Shown here one piece after another: positions 36,261 through 44,310 of a stretch of DNA of 51,615 nucleotides. Origin of the DNA: Spartobacteria bacterium (lineage in GTDB: Bacteria; Verrucomicrobiota; Verrucomicrobiia; Chthoniobacterales; UBA6821). The notes under the pieces are model-generated. The model had not been told where the DNA came from. It saw only the letters and a list, made by a program, of their open reading frames with translations, and did not search any database. Within the stretch, counting starts at the first letter, position 1. Each line of letters begins with the position of its first letter. The position numbers and the translations under genes were made by a program. The stretch covers positions 1 to 51,615 of the forward strand of contig CANKWU010000012.1 in the NCBI GenBank assembly GCA_947487385.1, given 5' to 3'.

Positions 36261-38201
36261 ATGTTTAATACCGTCGTTATCGAGAATCTCTGGCCCCAGA
36301 TTGAAGGCGGCCTTTACCCCATCAAGAGGATCCCCGGCGAGGAGATCACGGTTTTCGCTGACATCTTCAAGGAGGGGCACGACGTCGTGCTAGCCGTGGT
36401 GAAGTGGCGCACTGCTGGCACCAAGAAATGGCAGGAATCCCCGATGTCCCACGTCGCTGAGGATCGCTGGTGGGGTAATTTCCCGGCAGGCTCGGTCGGA
36501 TTCACGGAGTGGACTATCGAATCCTGGGGGGATGCCTTTGGATCCTGGGTCGAGGAGATTGCAAAGAAGGTTAATGGTGGAGTCACCTCCCTTTCTTCGG
36601 AGACGCTGGAGGGTGCTGCCCTCGTGCAGCACGCAGCCAAACGCGCGGGAAAACATGCGGATGCCAAGAAACTCACGGCCTACGCCGAACTCCTCGAGAA
36701 AGCCTCGGATCCCGCCACGCTGCTGGTGCTGGCCTCCAACTCGGAGCTTGCCAATCTCATGGGAGCATGGCCGGACCGTTTACTCTCCACCACTTACGAG
36801 CCTTATCAGAGTGTTCATGTCGATCGGCCGGGTGCCGCCTTCGCTGCTTGGTATGAGTTCTTTCCTCGCTCGGCCGAAGGGAAAGTAGGCAGCGGATCCA
36901 CCTTCCGTCAGTGCCTTGGGCGCGTCGATGATGCGAAAGCCATGGGATTCGATGTCATTTATTTCCCACCGATCCATCCGATCGGGATCACTGCTCGCAA
37001 GGGGGCTAATAACTCCCTCACCTGCCAACCCGGAGAGCCGGGTGTCCCTTATGCGATTGGAGGTCCTGCCGGCGGCCATTGCGCGGTCGAACCGGAGCTT
37101 GGAACACTTGAGGACTTCGAGTGGTTGCTGAATGAGATCAAGGCGCGTGGTATGGAGGTGGCACTCGACTTCGCGCTGAACTGCTCCCCCGACCACCCCT
37201 ATGTGAAGGATCATCCCGAGTGGTTCTTCCACCGCCCGGATGGGACGATCAAGTATGCGGAGAACCCTCCCAAGAAATATGAGGATGTCTATCCGCTCGA
37301 TTATCACAACCCGGATTGGAAAGCCCTGTGGAACGAACTTCGCGATGTTCTTCTGTTCTGGGCAGAGCGAGGGGTGAAGATTTTCCGCGTCGACAACCCC
37401 CACACTAAGCCGGTCGCATTCTGGGAGTTTGCGATCGCCGAAGTGCAGGCGAAGTTCCCCGATGTCATCTTCCTGAGCGAGGCCTTCACCCGTCCCAAGA
37501 TGATGCAGGTCCTCGCCAAGATCGGCTTCACCCAGAGCTACACCTACTTCACCTGGCGCAATACTCCCGCTGAACTACGCGAGTACTTCACCGAGTTGAC
37601 AGCCACTCCAATGAGGGAGTATTTCCGCCCCAACCTCTTCCCGAATACACCTGATATCCTACCCCATTACCTCCAGGAAGGGGGGCGTCCAGCCTTCATG
37701 ATCCGGGCTGTGCTTTCCGCAACGCTGAGCGGTGTCTACGGGATCTACAGCGGATTCGAACTTTGTGAGAATGCCGCTCTGCCAGGCCGGGAGGAGTATC
37801 TTGACTCCGAGAAGTATCAGTACAAGCAGCGTGACTGGAACGCCTCGGGGAACATCAAGCCACTGATCACCCGGCTCAATGCGATCCGCTTCGAAAACGC
37901 GGCTCTCCAGCAGACCAATAACCTCGGATTTTTCGGCTCCGAGAATCCCTCCATCCTCTGCTACCGCAAGTGGAGCACCGATGGAGCCAGTCAGATCCTA
38001 GTCATCGTCACGACGGACTTCCGTAGCGCCCAAGCGGGCTGGATCGATGTTCCGACCAAAGATCTGGGCCTGACTCCCGATTCCCCTTATCAGGTCGAGG
38101 ATCTCCTCACAGGAGAAATCTTCACGTGGAACGGCTCCCGCAATTTCATCTCGCTCGATCCCACACAAAGGGTCGCACACATACTTCGGGTTCGGAGGTA
38201 A
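36261..38201 (+). CDS. glgE: Alpha-1,4-glucan:maltose-1-phosphate maltosyltransferase
   Basis: The 646-residue product has the GlgE N-terminal domain (PIKRIPGEEITVFADIFKEG, KWRTAGTKKWQESPM) and a GH13 barrel with FDVIYFPPIHPIGITARKGA, VALDFALNCSPDHPYV, the nucleophile Asp in IFRVDNPHTKP and the Glu in IFLSEAFTRP. It extends alpha-glucan with maltose 1-phosphate. The branching enzyme, TreS and a dedicated maltokinase are not in the window. The leader contains two tandem TTCCTGAT units and no Shine-Dalgarno sequence. Confidence 0.95.
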   Translation: MFNTVVIENLWPQIEGGLYPIKRIPGEEITVFADIFKEGHDVVLAVVKWRTAGTKKWQESPMSHVAEDRWWGNFPAGSVGFTEWTIESWGDAFGSWVEEIAKKVNGGVTSLSSETLEGAALVQHAAKRAGKHADAKKLTAYAELLEKASDPATLLVLASNSELANLMGAWPDRLLSTTYEPYQSVHVDRPGAAFAAWYEFFPRSAEGKVGSGSTFRQCLGRVDDAKAMGFDVIYFPPIHPIGITARKGANNSLTCQPGEPGVPYAIGGPAGGHCAVEPELGTLEDFEWLLNEIKARGMEVALDFALNCSPDHPYVKDHPEWFFHRPDGTIKYAENPPKKYEDVYPLDYHNPDWKALWNELRDVLLFWAERGVKIFRVDNPHTKPVAFWEFAIAEVQAKFPDVIFLSEAFTRPKMMQVLAKIGFTQSYTYFTWRNTPAELREYFTELTATPMREYFRPNLFPNTPDILPHYLQEGGRPAFMIRAVLSATLSGVYGIYSGFELCENAALPGREEYLDSEKYQYKQRDWNASGNIKPLITRLNAIRFENAALQQTNNLGFFGSENPSILCYRKWSTDGASQILVIVTTDFRSAQAGWIDVPTKDLGLTPDSPYQVEDLLTGEIFTWNGSRNFISLDPTQRVAHILRVRR

Positions 38202-38351
38202 CGCTTGCAACGCCACGTGCTGGTAAACATGGTGCGGCTTATGACTCGTTACAGGCCATAGACCGAAGGGTAGGGCTGTTGGGAAATGGCGAATCCGGCA
38301 GAAGATCCGGTGATAAGAGGGTTCGGTCAACCCTTTCAGTCTGTGTTTTAG

Positions 38352-38951
38352 CTAGTGCGCCCCCTGCAGGACAATCTCGGTGATCCCGGGGAGCTGGGAG
38401 GTTTTGCCGGGAGTGATCTCATCGATTGTCAGTTCGATGAGATCTCCCTGATTGATCATGATGTCCTCGAAGTGAAAGGCCTGCCAGCGCCAGGTATCGG
38501 CGAGATGGAGGCGGGCGATCGGCTTTTTATTCACGACCAGAGTCATGGTCTTCACGCGGGCAAAGCCTCGGAACTCCTCCAGTGTCCTGATCACACCGTT
38601 GGCAATGGTGATCCCATAGAGCGGGGTATCCCGGCAATCCTTGGGAAGTTTTTTAGGAATGCAGAACTGGATGATCTCTCCCGTTCCGGAACTGGGTGAG
38701 ATCCAAGCGGTCATGGCGTCATCATCACAGAGCTCGGATGCAGGCTTAAGCGAGGAAGTAGAACGGCCGACCTGCGTTTCCCAGAAGAAGGCACAACGGA
38801 GGGAGCATCCCCCCATGAGCTCTTGAAGCACCGGCTCGCCCACCTTCGGTTTCAGGAGCGGAAGGGAATCAGCGTGGACTAATGATGAGATCGCTGCAAA
38901 AGCCAGTAGGGAGAGTGTAATACAGGAGGATCTCAGGTGCACGATTTGCAA
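38352..38951 (-). CDS. Exported protein with discoidin-like (NADase-type glycan-binding) fold
   Basis: About 199 residues with a signal peptide (CITLSLLAFAAISSLVHA) and a single domain. The segments SSLKPASELCDDDAMTAWIS, GTGEIIQFCIPKKL, LYGITIANGVIRT and WRWQAFHFEDIMI follow the pattern of discoidin-type domains called NADase-type glycan-binding. The ligand is unknown. No ATG is available: a TTG at 38949-38951 or a GTG at 38940-38942 are the candidate starts, and both overlap the end of the Fur-family gene. This gene is probably the third in an operon with the binding protein and regulator upstream. Confidence 0.6.
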   Translation of the reverse strand: MQIVHLRSSCITLSLLAFAAISSLVHADSLPLLKPKVGEPVLQELMGGCSLRCAFFWETQVGRSTSSLKPASELCDDDAMTAWISPSSGTGEIIQFCIPKKLPKDCRDTPLYGITIANGVIRTLEEFRGFARVKTMTLVVNKKPIARLHLADTWRWQAFHFEDIMINQGDLIELTIDEITPGKTSQLPGITEIVLQGAH

Positions 38952-39310
38952 AGTCCGTGGAGAGTGATCTCGTGATCTGTGACCCGGAACCCCGCAGGGA
39001 CTAGTTTTTTAAGACCTTCCACGCATTTCTCGAGGTCGAAGACCGCATGGCATTTTCGGCAGTGAAAGTGATGATGATGTCCTTTGTCGGCACGTTCATA
39101 GCGTGGCGCCTGTCCTGGAATCTCCACACAGCAGACCTGGCCCTCTTCTTGCAGGGTCTTGAGCGTGCGGTAGACCGTGGCGATCCCGAGAGAGGGGACG
39201 CCCCTCAGGGCAAGGGTCAGGATCTCGTCCGGTAGAAGAGGATGCTCCTGCTCTGCCAAGACGGCCTTGATGGCCTCCTTTTGGCGGGTTGTGCGTTGTT
39301 CGATAGCCAA
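38933..39310 (-). CDS. Fur-family metal-responsive regulator 1 (Zur/Fur type)
   Basis: The 125-residue product has the winged-helix part (TTRQKEAIKAVLAEQEHPLL, SLGIATVYRTLKTLQEEGQV) and the metal-binding dimerisation part with ADKGHHHHFHCRKCHAVFDL and a closing HGLCKSC, giving the two CxxC pairs of the structural zinc site. The start appears to be TTG (39308-39310); no ATG precedes it in frame. It lies 26 bases after the metal-binding-protein gene on the same strand and so probably controls its own operon. Whether it senses zinc, iron or manganese cannot be decided by eye, but the neighbours favour zinc. Confidence 0.88.
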   Translation of the reverse strand: MAIEQRTTRQKEAIKAVLAEQEHPLLPDEILTLALRGVPSLGIATVYRTLKTLQEEGQVCCVEIPGQAPRYERADKGHHHHFHCRKCHAVFDLEKCVEGLKKLVPAGFRVTDHEITLHGLCKSCT

Positions 39311-39336
39311 GAGACGAATATGAACTTCTCCCTCAG

Positions 39337-40215
39337 CTATTTCAAGCCATCCACGATGGCTGAGACATTATGCCTCATCATGGAGTCATAGGTGTTTGCC
39401 TCGGTCTCCCCCAGTCCATCGGAGTAAAGCGAGCCGCCCGTCTTGGTGCCGGTCTCATCGGCAATCTGCTGAATGGCGCGGTGATTCTCGATACTCTCGA
39501 AGAAGACAGCCTTCACATGCTCTCCTCTGATCACTTTGATGATTTCCCTCACATGTCGGGAGGATGGCTCTTCATTCGTTGAGACCCCTTTCAAGGGATA
39601 AATGGTGAATCCGTAGTCATGAGCAAAATATTGGAGAGCATCGTGCGATGTGACGAGTTTGCGTTGGTCGTGGGAGAGTCCTGCCAGTTTCACCCGGATC
39701 CAACGCTGCAGTTCGTCTAGGGAGGCAAGATAGCGCTGGGCATTCTTTTGGTAACTGGCTGCATTGGAGGGATCAGCTTTGGCGAATGCGGCAGCTACCA
39801 CTCTGGTGGCCATTTTCATATTTTCAACACTGTGCCACCAATGGGGATCCTCCACTTTCTTTCCATCCTCGTCCATGGTCAGAGAGGGAATATCTCTACC
39901 TATATCAAGGAACTTTGAGGAACCGCCGCCGGCAGCCTCTTCGAGTTTTGTCAGATACCCTTCGATTCCCTTCCCTGTAAAGAGGACAAGGTTCGCATCG
40001 GCGACTTTTTTCACATCGCGCGGTGTTGGCTCGAATTCATGGGGATCGATTCCCGGCTTGATGATCGCCTCGATCTTCACATGGGTCCCGCCGATGTTTT
40101 TTGCGAGATCGGTTGTGATGGTCGAGAGGGAAGCCACGGTAAGGTCGCCCCGGCCCGATGAGGATCCGAGAAAGAGCGCGGCGAGCAGCAGGGGAAGGGG
40201 ATGGATAATTTTCAT
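39337..40215 (-). CDS. ZnuA/TroA-type metal ABC transporter substrate-binding protein
   Basis: The 292-residue product has a signal peptide (MKIIHPLPLLLAALFLGS) and the cluster A-I fold. Likely metal ligands are the His of GIDPHEFEPTPRD, the His residues in DPHWWHSVEN, the His of VTSHDALQYFAHDYG and a C-terminal acidic residue (SLYSDGLGE). Such proteins collect Zn or Mn in the periplasm. The matching permease and ATPase genes are not in the window, which is unusual. There is no long His-rich loop as in many ZnuA proteins. The promoter region (40216-40361) carries a 7-bp inverted repeat and three tandem 9-mers. Confidence 0.9.
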   Translation of the reverse strand: MKIIHPLPLLLAALFLGSSSGRGDLTVASLSTITTDLAKNIGGTHVKIEAIIKPGIDPHEFEPTPRDVKKVADANLVLFTGKGIEGYLTKLEEAAGGGSSKFLDIGRDIPSLTMDEDGKKVEDPHWWHSVENMKMATRVVAAAFAKADPSNAASYQKNAQRYLASLDELQRWIRVKLAGLSHDQRKLVTSHDALQYFAHDYGFTIYPLKGVSTNEEPSSRHVREIIKVIRGEHVKAVFFESIENHRAIQQIADETGTKTGGSLYSDGLGETEANTYDSMMRHNVSAIVDGLK

Positions 40216-40236
40216 GACGCTAATGAGAATAGATTA

Positions 40237-40263
40237 TTGACAATGTTGACAATGTTGACAATG
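40237..40263. repeat. Three tandem copies of TTGACAATG
   Basis: Three exact 9-base copies lie 22 bases upstream of the binding-protein start, between two divergent genes. TTGACA is also a perfect -35 hexamer on the plus strand, so each copy could serve as a -35 box or as a binding site for a regulator. Confidence 0.7.
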
Positions 40264-40272
40264 CAGAGCCCT

Positions 40273-40298
40273 ATTGATAAAAGGTAATCACTATCAAT
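40273..40298. promoter_or_regulatory. Candidate Fur/Zur operator (inverted repeat)
   Basis: ATTGATA and TATCAAT form a perfect 7-bp inverted repeat with a 12-base A/T-rich spacer. It lies between the divergent binding-protein gene and the His-rich barrel gene. TGATA/TATCA half-sites are typical of Fur-family boxes. Binding is inferred. Confidence 0.45.
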
Positions 40299-40361
40299 CA
40301 TTTCGTGCAACACCCATCTTCACTCAATACATCACTCCATGATGTAGGGAACATAAACCCG

Positions 40362-41387
40362 ATGATCCGGTTCACGGCACTGACACTAATCATGGCCATG
40401 ATCATGGCGTTCGCTCCGGCGCGTGTTCATGCGTGCAGTTCATGCCCCAGCGGTAACACCGGGACGAGCTACAACTTCCCCGATGGAGTGGGAGGGATGG
40501 CCTGGATGCAGTACAACTTCGAGTCGCAGAGCCAGAACTACAGCGGCTTCAACAAGGCTCCCGCCGAGTCCAACCATGACAAGCTGGTCCAGACCTCCAC
40601 GATGATCGCAGGGCTCCAGTATTTCTGGAACGAGAAGTGGGGCTTCCAGGTACTGGTTCCATCGGCCAACACTCTCTACCGCTATGCTCCGCACAGCGGC
40701 GATCATGCCGGCGATCATGCCGGGGAGCCCGCGGAGGCCCATGCAGAGGAAGCTCATGCCGAGGAAGCTCATGCCGAAGAGGGGCACGCAGAGGAACACC
40801 AGGGAGAGAAGGTTGTCACCAAGCAGTGGTGGGCCATGGGGGATATCCGCCTGAACGCGATCTGGACGGGTCTCTCCAAGGATCAGTCGACCGGAATCAA
40901 TCTTGGTGTGAAGCTCCCCTCAGGAAACTGGACCGAACCCAATGTCGAGCGCTCCGTGCAGGTCGGCACCGGAAGCACCGACATCCTCTTCGGCTTCTAC
41001 CATCGCCATCGCATCACGAGTGATGCGCTTTGGAGTTGGTATTCCCAGGCCCAGTTGGATGCCCCGGTGATCTCGCAGGGAGGATACACCCCGGGCATAG
41101 CCGTGGATGTCGCGACGGGCATCTACTACTCGGGACTGAGTCTCGGGAAACTGAAGATCCGTCCCATCGGGCAGGCGATTTTCACCACGGTGGGATCGGA
41201 TTCCGGCCCCAATGCCTCCGGCCAGAACAACGGCTTCCAGCAACTCTCGCTCGCTCCTGGTATCGAGTTTGAAATCCATCCCGTGCGTCTCTACGCGGAT
41301 GTGGCCCTTCCTGTCATGAACAACGTCTCCGGCAACCAGCTCATTGCTCCAGCTCAGGTGCGCGTGATCGCCAGCTATTCGTTCTAG
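40362..41387 (+). CDS. Outer-membrane beta-barrel-like protein with His/Glu-rich loop
   Basis: About 341 residues from the ATG at 40362 with a signal peptide (LTLIMAMIMAFAPARVHA, then CSSCPSGN). The body is made of alternating amphipathic strands (LQYFWNEKWGFQVLVP, GDIRLNAIWTGL, GIYYSGLSLGKLKIRP) and ends in ASYSF, the terminal aromatic of barrel proteins. Between strands, about residues 110-150, lies a metal-ligand loop with GDHAGDHAGEPAEAHAEE and repeated AHAEE units. This resembles small barrels annotated as putative transporters, some of which occur near metal-handling genes. It is divergent from the metal-binding-protein gene and shares its operator region, so a part in metal capture or passage is plausible but unproven. 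Confidence 0.7.
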   Translation: MIRFTALTLIMAMIMAFAPARVHACSSCPSGNTGTSYNFPDGVGGMAWMQYNFESQSQNYSGFNKAPAESNHDKLVQTSTMIAGLQYFWNEKWGFQVLVPSANTLYRYAPHSGDHAGDHAGEPAEAHAEEAHAEEAHAEEGHAEEHQGEKVVTKQWWAMGDIRLNAIWTGLSKDQSTGINLGVKLPSGNWTEPNVERSVQVGTGSTDILFGFYHRHRITSDALWSWYSQAQLDAPVISQGGYTPGIAVDVATGIYYSGLSLGKLKIRPIGQAIFTTVGSDSGPNASGQNNGFQQLSLAPGIEFEIHPVRLYADVALPVMNNVSGNQLIAPAQVRVIASYSF

Positions 41388-41515
41388 AACGGTTCCTTGG
41401 GCAAAAAGAGCCCTCGCCTCGGTGACTTCCTGTTTTCCTGATTGATATCTTCGGAATCCGGATCTGGGCGCAGGCTGGTCATCCGTCAGGGAAGCGGCTA
41501 AAGCAAGTGCTTCCC

Positions 41516-42901
41516 ATGAGAATAGTTCGGATCTTTTTCACACTCCTGATCGTTTTGGCTGTCCCGCTCCTGCATGCCGATGCTCCCCCGTTGCTGGACC
41601 CGATGATCAACATTCTTCAGCAGGAGCGTCTGCTTGGTGAGTGGAAAGGCCACCGTCCCAAGTGGAAGGATCAAGGCCTGGACCTCACCGCCCAGTCGGT
41701 CAATGACATGCTCTGGAACACCACTGGCGGCGCCTCTGCTGGGAGTGCCTGCCAAGGTTTGCTCCAGGTGGGGGCGGAGATCGATACCGAGAAGGCCATC
41801 GGCCTCCCAGGGGGTACCTTCAACACCACCTGGCTCTGGCTTTATGGGCGTAACCCCTCCGACTACGTCGGGGATGTCAATGGAGTGAGCGGCATTACGG
41901 GTAATCCGGGCCTTCGCTGTTACCAGCTCTGGTATGAGCAGAACCTGGCCATTGCTGGGATCGATGATGCTGTCTCCTTGCGAGGCGGACTTCTCGGGCT
42001 TGACGCGGAGTTCTGTTACCCTGAGACGGCCCTCCTCTTCCTGAACGGCACCTTTGGTATGCCGGCGCTCATGTCCCAGAATCTCGTTTACAGCGGCCCC
42101 CAGTATCCCATGGCAACGCCGGGCATCAGGCTTGCTGTCAGACCTGTCTCCTGGCTCACCCTGCGCAGCTCCTTCTCCCAGGCCAATCCCTTTTCCCAGA
42201 GTGAGAACCTTCACAACTTCAACTGGAACTTCGGCCCCTCCGGAGGTCTCCTCAGTATGAATGAAGCCGAGGCCCGGTGGGAATCCCTGCTCAAGGAGAG
42301 AAAGCTTCCTGGCTCCGCAAAGGCCGGCTTTTTCATTCAGTCAGGACAGAGTCCCGTGGCTCCCGATGAATTGTCCTTCGGCCCCCCCGATTCACTCCAG
42401 TACTGCACCGGCTTCTACGGGATCATCGACCAGATGTTGTACCGTGCGCCGGGTCAGGATGAAGCCCTGTCGAAAAACCCCGTTACCGGAAAATCGGTCG
42501 TGGATGGTAAGGGTACCGACGGCAAAAGCCCAGCCTCGGAGGCGCCCGTGCGCGGTCTGAATTCCTGGTTGAGATTCGGTTTTTGTCCGCAGTCTTATAA
42601 CCCGCTCTCCATCTACACGGACGGAGGTCTGGTCTACACCGGATTGATCCCGGGCCGTAAGGAAGACAAGACGGGCATTGCCTTCTGCTACGGACAGGTC
42701 AGCAGTGGCTACATGAATCTGGGAAATGCCCAGGGAATTCCGGACCCCTCCTTCGAGGCCGTGATCGAGTTCACCCACTCAATCCGCCTCGCCCCCGCCA
42801 TCGCTCTCCAGCCAGACATCCAGTATGTCATGCATCCCGGCGGGAGTCGTCAGTACGGCAATGCCCTCGTAGCGGGATTCCGGGCCGTGGTGGATTTCTG
42901 A
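41516..42901 (+). CDS. OprB-family carbohydrate-type porin
   Basis: The 461-residue product (ATG at 41516; a GTG nine bases earlier is possible) has a signal peptide (MRIVRIFFTLLIVLAVPLLH). It shows the OprB pattern LLGEWKGHRPKWKDQGLDLT, LQVGAEIDTEKAIGLPGGTF, YQLWYEQNLA and SLRGGLLGLDAEFCYPETAL, and ends AGFRAVVDF as barrel proteins do. OprB-type porins usually pass sugars, but the setting among metal genes leaves room for another solute. It lies 128 bases after the His-rich barrel gene on the same strand. Confidence 0.82.
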   Translation: MRIVRIFFTLLIVLAVPLLHADAPPLLDPMINILQQERLLGEWKGHRPKWKDQGLDLTAQSVNDMLWNTTGGASAGSACQGLLQVGAEIDTEKAIGLPGGTFNTTWLWLYGRNPSDYVGDVNGVSGITGNPGLRCYQLWYEQNLAIAGIDDAVSLRGGLLGLDAEFCYPETALLFLNGTFGMPALMSQNLVYSGPQYPMATPGIRLAVRPVSWLTLRSSFSQANPFSQSENLHNFNWNFGPSGGLLSMNEAEARWESLLKERKLPGSAKAGFFIQSGQSPVAPDELSFGPPDSLQYCTGFYGIIDQMLYRAPGQDEALSKNPVTGKSVVDGKGTDGKSPASEAPVRGLNSWLRFGFCPQSYNPLSIYTDGGLVYTGLIPGRKEDKTGIAFCYGQVSSGYMNLGNAQGIPDPSFEAVIEFTHSIRLAPAIALQPDIQYVMHPGGSRQYGNALVAGFRAVVDF

Positions 42902-42996
42902 GCAAGGTGGCCCTAGGTGTCAGCTAATCGCCTGATGGATCGCACGAGTTCGAAAATCTCCAGGACTTCGCGTCAAACGGGGAAGGGCAAGGAAGC

Positions 42997-43455
42997 TCAC
43001 TTGCATTTTTGAGGCTTCGTGGCCTCGAGTCTCTTTGACGTTCCATGGCAACTGCTGCAGAGACCGGTTAACTGGAGGGAGTGACGGATATCGGTGAAAC
43101 CGAGATCAAGAGCCATCTTTTCAAGCGGCGCTATCATGCACTCCTCAAGGCAGACGGCGGCATTGCACCTTCTGCAGATCACATGGTGGTGGTGGTGCGA
43201 CGGTTCCTCGGGAAGATAGAGCTTCTTGCCTTTGACAATCATGCACTGGAGGAGTCCCGCCTCATCCAGAGAGTCAAGGATCCGGTAAATGGTCGCGCGG
43301 TCGCAGATTTCACCACCTACCAGGGAATGAATCTCTTCTGCTGAAGCGGCTGACTTCACTTCCCTAAGAACGGAAAGCACGGCCCTGCGTCCGGGGGTTG
43401 ACTTCAATCCTGCCCTCTTGAGTGGATTTTCCTTCTGGGGATGGGTGTGCCTCAC
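42997..43455 (-). CDS. Fur-family metal-responsive regulator 2
   Basis: The 152-residue product starts with GTG (43453-43455). It has a winged-helix part (STPGRRAVLSVLREVKSAAS, CDRATIYRILDSLDEAGLLQ) and a metal part with PSHHHHHVICRRCNAAVCLE and GLCSSCHG. Two CxxC pairs and the His run are intact. A basic 14-residue tail follows. It is clearly a paralogue, not a copy, of the regulator at 38933-39310. It faces away from the pseudopilin and PEP-CTERM genes; a perfect palindrome at 43510-43527 lies in the shared control region. Confidence 0.88.
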   Translation of the reverse strand: MRHTHPQKENPLKRAGLKSTPGRRAVLSVLREVKSAASAEEIHSLVGGEICDRATIYRILDSLDEAGLLQCMIVKGKKLYLPEEPSHHHHHVICRRCNAAVCLEECMIAPLEKMALDLGFTDIRHSLQLTGLCSSCHGTSKRLEATKPQKCK

Positions 43456-43509
43456 ACCCTAATCTATGCACGCACAGGGGTTATTGCACGAGCATGAAAA
43501 AATAATATA

Positions 43510-43527
43510 AATGCGAAAAATCGCATT
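43510..43527. promoter_or_regulatory. Candidate operator: perfect 18-base palindrome
   Basis: AATGCGA and TCGCATT flank AAAA, 55 bases upstream of regulator 2 and 35 bases upstream of the pseudopilin start. The symmetry and size suit a Fur-family dimer. It differs from the inverted repeat at 40273-40298, so the two regulators may read different sites. Confidence 0.5.
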
Positions 43528-43561
43528 GACTCATTGCTGCGTGTGCTGCTAAATGCATTCT

Positions 43562-44248
43562 ATGAATTTGCAAGCGAGCTCCAGATCGGCCGGCTTCACG
43601 CTGGTGGAACTGCTCGTGGTGGTGGGGATCATTGGTGTCCTGACGGTCGTCGCAGTTCCGGCAGCACTTGGTGCGATTTCCCGCGCCAACAGTAGTAAGG
43701 ATCTCTCCAACATGCGGCAGATCGGCCAGGGGTTGGCTCTTTATGCTGGGGAGAATGAAGGAAGACTCCCTCCCTCCTCCTGTCTTCTCGAAACCGAGGA
43801 GGAGATGCAACGCAGCTGGATCAATGCCCTCAAGGCTTACTTGGGTGAAAAATATGACGAGCTGAGAATTTCACCATCCGATCCCTTCCGGGCGACACGT
43901 CGCCAATTTCAGAACACGAGTTATGTGATCAACGACGAAGTGGATTCAAGGATGTCCATCATGCAGCGGATCGACGCACCATCGCGCCGAGTCCTTCTCT
44001 TTCTTGCATCCGACAGCAAGAATCCCCGCGGACAAGAGGATCATATTCACGGTGCTTACATGGGTTCCTGGAACAGGATGCTGGGAGAAATCAAACCAGA
44101 TGCCTACTCCGGCAACAAGGGCAACAGGTCCCGGGGATCGTCTCCTTATCTTTTCGCTGATTTTCATGCGGAGATTATCCCGGCGGCCCAGATCAAAACT
44201 CTCGCCGACAGGGGCGTCAATATCGCTCGAGCCCCAGTGACCAACTGA
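43562..44248 (+). CDS. Type II secretion/type IV pilus-like pseudopilin
   Basis: About 228 residues. The prepilin signal is SAGFTLVELLVVVGIIGVLT: cleavage after Gly, Phe at +1 and Glu at +5. The rest (SNMRQIGQGLALYAGENEGR, PSRRVLLFLASDS, a C-terminal SPYLFADFHAEII with the HADF-like segment) is the pattern of the many G-type pseudopilins in Planctomycetes and Verrucomicrobia. It may be a minor pilin or an exported subunit; no secretion machinery is in the window. An ATG nine bases earlier is also possible. It precedes the PEP-CTERM gene by 62 bases. Confidence 0.85.
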   Translation: MNLQASSRSAGFTLVELLVVVGIIGVLTVVAVPAALGAISRANSSKDLSNMRQIGQGLALYAGENEGRLPPSSCLLETEEEMQRSWINALKAYLGEKYDELRISPSDPFRATRRQFQNTSYVINDEVDSRMSIMQRIDAPSRRVLLFLASDSKNPRGQEDHIHGAYMGSWNRMLGEIKPDAYSGNKGNRSRGSSPYLFADFHAEIIPAAQIKTLADRGVNIARAPVTN

Positions 44249-44310
44249 GACCTCGGGCATCCATCTTCATCGCAGAAACCAAACCACAACACATACACCA
44301 TCCCGCAATC

